From Hyphomicrobiales bacterium (lineage in GTDB: Bacteria > Pseudomonadota > Alphaproteobacteria > Rhizobiales > Beijerinckiaceae), in assembly GCA_015655535.1 (NCBI GenBank), contig JAATEW010000200.1:1-34990 (forward strand): DNA of 34,990 nt, written 5' to 3'. Position 1 is the stretch's first letter; every line of letters begins with the position of its first letter. Of this stretch, positions 28,568-34,990 are shown one piece after another. Both the position numbers and the translations under genes were made by a program. The notes beneath the pieces were generated by a model. It ran no database searches. It saw only the letters and a list, made by a program, of their open reading frames with translations, and had not been told where the DNA came from.

Positions 28568-28683
28568 TAGAGCGGGATGCGAGCATATCATATCAGGCTT
28601 GCCTGATATGATAACTTCAAGAGGCCCCATCTCGGCAACAGCCGAGATGGGCTACCGCTCACACTTTTCCTTATCCCGCTCTA
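28568..28683. repeat. Nested palindromic element: outer 11-bp inverted repeat enclosing two perfect hairpins
   Basis: Outer TAGAGCGGGAT (28568) / ATCCCGCTCTA (28673); inner TATCATATCAGGC-tt-GCCTGATATGATA (28586-28613) and CCCATCTCGGC-aaca-GCCGAGATGGG (28626-28651). Confidence 0.8.
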
Positions 28684-30252
28684 AATGCGCTCGAACAGCA
28701 TCAGGGCCCCATCGACCGGGCGATTGGCTTCGAGCCGGATCATGGTTGGCTCCTGCCGCAGCAGCACGAAATCGCCGCGTCCCAGATCCTCGATATACCC
28801 AGGCCGATGCGCGAAGCGGCCGGAAGGCAGCAGCCGGTAGGCCGCGTCATCCGTGGTTTCGATCGTCAGCGCAAGCAGGCCGCCCGGCGGCAGCAATCGC
28901 GCGGCATGGCGCAACAAGAGCGCAAGATCGCCGACATAAATCAGAAAATCGGCCGCGAAGATGAGATCGAAGCCGCGCTCCTGCTGCGCCAGATAGGCTA
29001 TGGCCTCCGACGCAACCAGACGATCGTAGGCCTGCCGGGCGGCGGCTTTTTCGAGCATGCGGGAAGAAATATCGACTCCCGTGAGAATCCGTCCAGGCCG
29101 TTTCAAGAGCGGCCCCGCAAGTCCGGTCCCGCAGCCGAGATCGAGAATAGATGTGAGCGGCCTGTCGTGCTTGGCGAGAAGTGCGTGAAGCTTTTCAGGC
29201 CCATGATAGTCGAGCACGTCGACAAGCTGTTTATCGAACGTCTCCGCGAATTTGTCGAAATAGGAGATGACGTAATCGTCTGGCGCGCGGTCCATCGGCT
29301 GTTGCCGCAAGGCCGCGAGAAGATGGGCCTGAATCGGATCGTCTGGCTTTCGAGCCTGCAGCGCTTCGCCGAGACGAATGGCGGCCGCGAGATAGCCGTA
29401 ACCGCTCAAAATATGAAAGCTGTCACGGGTGAGCTTGTCTTCGTCTTCGGGCGCGCCGCCAGCGGCCTCTCCATAGGCCGCCATCGCGTCTTCAAGCGAG
29501 CCGTCGAGCATGGTTTCGAGAAAGCGCGCGTGGCCAAATTTGTGCCGCAGCGATGGATCGTCCGGCTGGCGCCGCACCGCCTCGGTGAAGGTCTGCGCCG
29601 CGCCTGGGAAATCGCCGAGATTGAAGCGGGCCTGTGCCAGACATGTGTGGACCGCCGGGCTTTCGGCACCGGCCGCCACCGCGTCGCTCAGACAGCGTTC
29701 GGCCTCGGCGTAGCGCTTGGTCCGGGTATAAAGCAGGCCGAGGCTGACCACGGCTTCGGCCGAATTCGGATCGCATTGCAAGGCATTCAGAAAGGCTTCT
29801 TCTGCAACGCCCGTGTCGGGCTCCGTGCTGTGGATCGTGCCGAGCATCAGCCAATCGGTCGATTGCGTCGGATCGCGGCTGAGCGCGCTTTGAATGCAAC
29901 TCGCGGCCTCGGCCCGGTGACCGGCGGCGAAGAGAACGCCGCCGAGGCCGCTCCAGAGAGGCGCCTCCGCGGGCGAAAGGCTGACGGCGCCCGCCAGCAT
30001 TTGTGTCGCGGGGCCGAGATCGCCCTGCTGCCAAAGTAAAAGCCCCATATGGCGCAGGGCTTTGACGGGCTCGCCATAGCGTTCGAACATGGCCTCGAGC
30101 CGCGGATGCTCAATGCGCCATTTGGGCAAGATCGCGAATACCTGCTCTGGCGACGGAAGCTCCATGTCCATGCTGATCCCTCTCATCAGCGCAGGCGCGG
30201 AGGCGCCCTCTCGAAGCGGTTTCGTGTCGATTCGAAATCTATCAGAGAGCAC
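28681..30252 (-). CDS. TPR-repeat SAM-dependent methyltransferase
   Basis: 523 aa; several TPR units, then ILDLGCGTGLAGPLL, TGVDISSRMLEKA, LIFAADFLIYVGDLALLL. Start may be internal. Confidence 0.85.
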   Translation of the reverse strand: MLSDRFRIDTKPLREGASAPALMRGISMDMELPSPEQVFAILPKWRIEHPRLEAMFERYGEPVKALRHMGLLLWQQGDLGPATQMLAGAVSLSPAEAPLWSGLGGVLFAAGHRAEAASCIQSALSRDPTQSTDWLMLGTIHSTEPDTGVAEEAFLNALQCDPNSAEAVVSLGLLYTRTKRYAEAERCLSDAVAAGAESPAVHTCLAQARFNLGDFPGAAQTFTEAVRRQPDDPSLRHKFGHARFLETMLDGSLEDAMAAYGEAAGGAPEDEDKLTRDSFHILSGYGYLAAAIRLGEALQARKPDDPIQAHLLAALRQQPMDRAPDDYVISYFDKFAETFDKQLVDVLDYHGPEKLHALLAKHDRPLTSILDLGCGTGLAGPLLKRPGRILTGVDISSRMLEKAAARQAYDRLVASEAIAYLAQQERGFDLIFAADFLIYVGDLALLLRHAARLLPPGGLLALTIETTDDAAYRLLPSGRFAHRPGYIEDLGRGDFVLLRQEPTMIRLEANRPVDGALMLFERI

Positions 30253-30293
30253 CAGAGTCGCGGCCGAAATGCAAACCGGCGGACTGGAGACTT

Positions 30294-32300
30294 CTAACGG
30301 GCTGCCTGCGCGAGGCCCGTGACCGCATTGAGAAAGTCGAAGCGCGAACTCCTCACCGCGTCGGCGCGGTAATGGATCGTATCGACGAAGAGGGAGACGC
30401 CCTCGGGATCGACCGTCATGCAGCGGCGCGCGTCGCAGAGATAGGGGAGCGGATCGACGAAGGTCGCTCCCACCGTCTCGGCCATCGCCTTCAGGCGGCT
30501 CTTGATCACCCCGATGCGGGTTTCGAACGCGATTCGGTCGACGAATTCCACGTCATCGGTCGGGCGCCCGAAAAATTTCCGCTTCGCAAGTTCGATCGGC
30601 ACGTCGAAACGGCCGAAAGGCGTCGAGCTGATGATGACCAGTTCCAGTCCGCTCTTTTTCAAAGCGGTCAGGCGGCGGGTCGTGCGCGCAAAGACCGCGT
30701 CGAGATGCTCCGAAATCTCGGACGGCGTTAAATTGGCCACGCAGCTTCCATCGTCGAGAAAGCAAAAGGGGCTGTCGAAGCGATAAAAATATTCGGACCA
30801 GTTCGAAATCAGCACGACACGGCGATAGCCGCCGGTTTCAGCGAAATCGAGGGCCTTTTCGACGAAGGGTGCGCAATTGAAGGGTCCGTCATTGCGCTCG
30901 ATGCCGAGCAGCGCCGGACAGCCGGGGGCCGCCAGGAAGGTGAAGGATCGGCTGTCGTTCAGAGCCGCCGCATCCGTGAAGCGCGGATATAATTGCATGG
31001 CGAAGGAATCGCCGATGAATAAAATATCCGGCTTGTCCGCACCGGCGCGGCAAGGCCTGAGGGCTCCGTCCGAGCCCGCCCCCGCGCAACGCCCTGGATA
31101 GGTCCAATCGGCTATGGCCCGGTCATAGACTTCAAACGCATGCAGGCCGTCAGGGATTCGTCCAGCAAGGCCATGGCTGGCGGCGATGACGCCCGCGAAC
31201 ATAAGGATGAGCGCGAAAGCGCCGATGTTGCCGCCGATCTGAAGCCGGCGCTGCAGGCCTGGGGATAATTTTGGATAATATGTCCAAAGATAATATCCGA
31301 GACCGAGCAGGGCGGCCGCGATCGCAGCTTCGCCGATGATTTTGAAAACGGGAAGATCTCCGAAATCGATCAGCGGCGTTTTATCGAAGCCGAGATAATG
31401 CCAGGCGACGATGAGCGGCCAGTGCCAGAGGTAGATCGAATAGGACCAAGCGCCCAGAAATCCGGTCACGGGGTTTGCAAATAGGACTGTCCCGGTTTGC
31501 CGCGCAACAATGACGAGGCAGGTGCCCAATACGGGAATGATGGCCCAATAATAGGGCCAGGGCCTGTGCGCGTCGAAAGTCAAACAGGCAATGAGAATGA
31601 GCGCGAGCCCCGCGATAAAAAGAACGAGGCTCAGTCTTTTATCGCTTGGGGCCTTGTCGAATTGCAGGGCGACAAGGCCGCCCGCCAGCATTTCCCAGGC
31701 CCGGAACGGCAACAGATAAAATGTCGATGCCGGGTGCTCCTTGGAAAAGGCGACGCAGGCCGCGAGCGACAAAGTCGTAAGCGACCAAATGACGATCAGG
31801 CGCCATCTCTGTGCGGCCACGAAGCGATTGAGCGCCATCAGGATGAGCGGGTAGATCAGATAGAATTGCCATTCGACAGAAAGGCTCCAGGTGTGCAGAA
31901 GCCATTTGGTAGAACTTGTCGTGTCGAAATAGCCCGTTGCTTCCCAGAAACGGAAATTTGAAAAAAACAGAAGTGCTGAGACGCCCGTCGAACCGAGCTT
32001 TTGATAGTTGTAGAGATCGATGAAAAAATAGCCGAAGACGAACAGGCCGAAGATCATCCCGTAGAGCGGCGGCACGATGCGCCTGGCGCGATCGCGGTAG
32101 AAGCCGATGAGGCCGAAGCTGCCCTTCGCCATTCTGCGGGTGATGATGAGGGTCATCAGATAGCCGGAGATGACGAAGAAAACATCGACCCCGGCAAATC
32201 CGCCGGGAACGAAACTCAGCTTTAAATGGAAGAGAACGACGGCTGTCACCGCAAGGGCGCGGAGGCCATTGATGTCGGCTCTAAATCGGACTTCAGCCAT
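30294..32300 (-). CDS. Acyltransferase-3 (OafA/YrhL-like) fused to C-terminal SGNH domain
   Basis: 668 aa; FRADINGLRALAVTAVVLFHL, GGFAGVDVFFVISGYLMT, LLHTWSLSVEWQFYLIYPL; C-terminal ILFIGDSFAMQLYPRF and DTIHYRADAV (DxxH). Confidence 0.92.
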   Translation of the reverse strand: MAEVRFRADINGLRALAVTAVVLFHLKLSFVPGGFAGVDVFFVISGYLMTLIITRRMAKGSFGLIGFYRDRARRIVPPLYGMIFGLFVFGYFFIDLYNYQKLGSTGVSALLFFSNFRFWEATGYFDTTSSTKWLLHTWSLSVEWQFYLIYPLILMALNRFVAAQRWRLIVIWSLTTLSLAACVAFSKEHPASTFYLLPFRAWEMLAGGLVALQFDKAPSDKRLSLVLFIAGLALILIACLTFDAHRPWPYYWAIIPVLGTCLVIVARQTGTVLFANPVTGFLGAWSYSIYLWHWPLIVAWHYLGFDKTPLIDFGDLPVFKIIGEAAIAAALLGLGYYLWTYYPKLSPGLQRRLQIGGNIGAFALILMFAGVIAASHGLAGRIPDGLHAFEVYDRAIADWTYPGRCAGAGSDGALRPCRAGADKPDILFIGDSFAMQLYPRFTDAAALNDSRSFTFLAAPGCPALLGIERNDGPFNCAPFVEKALDFAETGGYRRVVLISNWSEYFYRFDSPFCFLDDGSCVANLTPSEISEHLDAVFARTTRRLTALKKSGLELVIISSTPFGRFDVPIELAKRKFFGRPTDDVEFVDRIAFETRIGVIKSRLKAMAETVGATFVDPLPYLCDARRCMTVDPEGVSLFVDTIHYRADAVRSSRFDFLNAVTGLAQAAR

Positions 32301-32346
32301 TACGCATGGCCCGCCGTGGCAAGTTCATTGCGGTTCCAGACATGCT

Positions 32347-34299
32347 CTATGGCGTCTCGCTCGCATGCCGCTGCGCGGTGTCTTCCAGACCTGCGACGCC
32401 GTCGAGAAATTTAAAGAGCGGCCCTTTTACCGAGCGGCTCCGGTAATGCGATTGGTCCGAATAGAGCGAATCCTGATTTTCATCGAGCAGGGCGCAGCGG
32501 CGCTCGTCGCAAAGATAGTCGAATGGATCGACAAGGTTGGCGCCGGTCGTCTCTGCCAGCCAAGTCAACCGGGGTTTGATTTTGAGAAGTTCCTTTTCGA
32601 ACGCGACGCGATCTTCATATTCGATATCCTGCGTCGAATAGCCGAAGAACTTTCTGCGCAGAAGCTCCTGAGGCATATCAAGTTCGGGCACGGGCGTCGA
32701 CGAAAGGATGACGACCTTCACGCCGCGCCTTGTCAAGGCAATCAGGCGCTCGCTCAGGGAGGTAAAGGTCTGATCGAGATTTGGAACATTCTGGATATAA
32801 CTCCAGCGCGAGACCAGCACGACGCGGCTATAATTGCCGGCCTCTACGAAATCGAACGCTTTCGTCATGAACTCCCCGCACGGCAGATCGCTCGCCAAGG
32901 TTGGCCCGATGCCTGGCACCGGCGCGCATCCATGCGCGGCCAGGAAGGTGAAGGAGGTCTTGTATTTCTGCGCCAAAGCTTCGGTGAAGTGAGCGTAAAT
33001 CTGCATGGTTTGCGAGTCGCCGATAAATATGACACCGCCGTCGCCTTGACCGACGCGGCACGGTCTCACCTTCCCGTCGTCGCTCAGGCCATCGCAATTG
33101 CCGGGAAAAGCGAAATCGGTTGTAGCCTGCGTAAAGACATCGATGGAACGCGTTCCCCCCGCCATCCGATTGACCATTCCGTCATCCGCGGAAACGGTGA
33201 TGTTGGCCCCGAGCACGAGCAGGAAGACGCCGACCGCTGTAAGCGCCCGCGCGGGTGCGGGCCACTCCGATGCCTGGTTTTTCCAAAGATTTTGGAACAT
33301 CGTCACGAGATAGCCGCCAAACCCGATGAGGCTTGCGAGTATGACGAGTTCGCAAATGACTTTGAGCGGCGTCGTATGATTATAGCCCAGATAATAGGCG
33401 GCGACGGCGACCGGCCAATGCCAAAGATAGATCGAGTAGGACCATTCGCCCAAAAGATTGCAGACCGGATTCCGAAAAAGCCTTATTTCGGTTTGCCGCG
33501 CGGCGATGACGAGGCACGTTCCCAGAACCGGAACGGCGGCCCAATAATAGGGCCAAGGAGTCGCTTCATTGTAGATGAAGATCGGGGCGACGATCAGCGC
33601 GAGGCCCATGGCCAGGAGCGCGTAGGAAATCCTTTTGTCGCGGGTGCTCTCATCGTTGAATTGCAGAGCGACGATGCCGCCGGCCAGCAGTTCCCAGCCT
33701 CTGAAGGGCAAGAGATAGAATGTCGACGTCGGGAAGCTTTTCGAGAAAGCGACCGAGGCCGCGAATGATGCGAGCGCGAGCACCCAGATCGTGATGAGCT
33801 GCCATCGCCGTGCTTTCACGAAGCGATAGAGGGCCAGCATGATGATCGGATAGATGATGTAGAATTGCCATTCGACGGAAAGGCTCCACGTGTGCAGCAG
33901 CCATTTCGTATAGGCCGAGGGAAGAAAATATCCCGTGCCTTGCCAGAACTGGATGTTCGAATAGAAAAGAAGCGATGAGATCCCGGAGGACGCGAGTTTC
34001 TCGTAATTATACGGATCGATGAAAAAATAACCGAAAACCAGCAGCGCTAAAATCAAGCCGACGAGCGGCGGGACGATGCGTCTTGCGCGGTCCCCGTAGA
34101 AGCCGAAGACGCTGAAGACGCCTTTCTCCAATCTGCGGGTGATGATCGCGGTCATCAGATAGCCGGAGATGACGAAGAAAATATCGACGCCGACAAAACC
34201 GCCGCGGAAAATACCAACCTTATAGTGAAAGAGAACGACCGCGAGAACAGCAACGGCCCGCAGCGCATTGATGTCGTGTCGAAATTGAAGTGAACGCAT
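32347..34299 (-). CDS. Acyltransferase-3 (OafA/YrhL-like) fused to C-terminal SGNH domain, tandem paralogue
   Basis: 650 aa; FRHDINALRAVAVLAVVLFHYKVGIFRGGFVGVDIFFVISGYLMT, WLLHTWSLSVEWQFYIIYPI; VIFIGDSQTMQIYAHF and DQSHYRSRS. Confidence 0.92.
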   Translation of the reverse strand: MRSLQFRHDINALRAVAVLAVVLFHYKVGIFRGGFVGVDIFFVISGYLMTAIITRRLEKGVFSVFGFYGDRARRIVPPLVGLILALLVFGYFFIDPYNYEKLASSGISSLLFYSNIQFWQGTGYFLPSAYTKWLLHTWSLSVEWQFYIIYPIIMLALYRFVKARRWQLITIWVLALASFAASVAFSKSFPTSTFYLLPFRGWELLAGGIVALQFNDESTRDKRISYALLAMGLALIVAPIFIYNEATPWPYYWAAVPVLGTCLVIAARQTEIRLFRNPVCNLLGEWSYSIYLWHWPVAVAAYYLGYNHTTPLKVICELVILASLIGFGGYLVTMFQNLWKNQASEWPAPARALTAVGVFLLVLGANITVSADDGMVNRMAGGTRSIDVFTQATTDFAFPGNCDGLSDDGKVRPCRVGQGDGGVIFIGDSQTMQIYAHFTEALAQKYKTSFTFLAAHGCAPVPGIGPTLASDLPCGEFMTKAFDFVEAGNYSRVVLVSRWSYIQNVPNLDQTFTSLSERLIALTRRGVKVVILSSTPVPELDMPQELLRRKFFGYSTQDIEYEDRVAFEKELLKIKPRLTWLAETTGANLVDPFDYLCDERRCALLDENQDSLYSDQSHYRSRSVKGPLFKFLDGVAGLEDTAQRHASETP

Positions 34300-34410
34300 A
34301 TAAGGAATATCCAGGCGAATGGGCCGTAGCCGGCCACCGCTATTCTAAACGGCTTTATGGCGCAACCGAGCCCACCGAGGCGCGGGCATTCAAATCTATT
34401 GGCGCCGGAG

Positions 34411-34794
34411 CTATTTCTGCTTGCTGATTTTCGCGGATGTCGCCGCGGGCAGGATGTCTTGGACGCGCTCCGGCGGGCGGCCCAACACCGCTTTGCCGTC
34501 GATCTCGACGATCGGCCGCTCGATCAGGACCGGATGGGCGAGCATCGCCTCGATCGCTTGCGCATCCGTCGTATCCGGGGCATCGAGCCCGAGTTCCTTG
34601 TAGAGCTTTTCCTTCTTGCGCAGCAGCGCGCGGGGTTTAAGGCCGGCCAATCGTGCAAGCTCGGTGAGCTTCGTCTTGGATGGCGGGTCTTTCAGATATT
34701 CGATGATCTTCGGTTCGAGCCCGGCCTCGCGGAGAAGAGCCAAGGCCTTGCGCGAGGTGACGCATTTCGGATTGTGATAGATCGTGACGCTCAT
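34411..34794 (-). CDS. arsC: Arsenate reductase-like (ArsC/glutaredoxin-type) protein
   Basis: 127 aa; MSVTIYHNPKCVTSRKALALLREAGLEPKIIEYLKDPPSKTKLTELARLAGLKPRALLRKKE...HPVLIERPIVEIDGKAVLGRPPE. Confidence 0.88.
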   Translation of the reverse strand: MSVTIYHNPKCVTSRKALALLREAGLEPKIIEYLKDPPSKTKLTELARLAGLKPRALLRKKEKLYKELGLDAPDTTDAQAIEAMLAHPVLIERPIVEIDGKAVLGRPPERVQDILPAATSAKISKQK

Positions 34795-34850
34795 GCGCGG
34801 ATGTTAATCTATTTTCGCGCGCCGAGGGAATAGACACTATCAAAGATAAA

Positions 34851-34872
34851 GAGCGCCGCTTTGGCGGCGCTC
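34851..34872. terminator. GC-rich hairpin, terminator-like
   Basis: GAGCGCCGC-tttg-GCGGCGCTC, no clear T tract. Confidence 0.45.
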
Positions 34873-34883
34873 AAATCAAAGGG

Positions 34884-34926
34884 GGAGCATGTCGGAAAAG
34901 GCGAACAGCTTTCCGGGACATGCTCC
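34884..34926. repeat. Palindromic repeat with the same layout as 1823-1865
   Basis: GGAGCATGTC-GGAAAAggcgaacagcTTTCCGG-GACATGCTCC. Confidence 0.65.
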
Positions 34927-34990
34927 AGGTCTATCCTGGCCTGGGAGGAAAGCGGGACGTTGCCCGCTTGTGTCAGGATTGGTTGCCGCC

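Noticed and set aside
28807-30039. 410-aa ORF antisense to the TPR-methyltransferase
   Set aside because: Shadow ORF; sense strand carries clear TPR and methyltransferase motifs.
32170-33768. 532-aa ORF antisense to the second acyltransferase
   Set aside because: Shadow ORF; sense strand clearly encodes the acyltransferase-3/SGNH protein.

Overview
GC-rich alphaproteobacterial chromosome segment, most like Rhizobiales/Beijerinckiaceae on gene content and repeat types (inference; no search was run). Left 7 kb: a ligase-associated DNA-repair cassette split into two arms. ATP-dependent DNA ligase (truncated by the window edge) and MBL-fold exonuclease are on the minus strand. A TPR-methyltransferase, DEXH helicase and PdeM-type phosphoesterase are on the plus strand. 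Then: TIGR02186-type protein + TauE/SafE permease, a PodJ-like coiled-coil/Sel1 protein, MerR regulator + acyl-CoA dehydrogenase, SSF symporter, DUF6460-like protein, MATE transporter convergent with pyrD, DUF952 protein, a HigBA/RelE-type toxin-antitoxin pair, glmM, ybgF/cpoB-tilS-ftsH, a Phd/VapB-VapC pair, a second TPR-methyltransferase, two tandem acyltransferase-3/SGNH proteins and an ArsC-like reductase. Intergenic spaces hold several distinct palindromic repeat elements. No CRISPR array, rRNA, intact tRNA or transposase was recognised. The best leads are the TPR-methyltransferase overlapping the ligase-associated helicase gene, the toxin-antitoxin promoter built into an inverted repeat with a predicted leaderless start, and the nested hairpin element at 28.5-28.7 kb. 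I do not see a clear-cut entirely new system.
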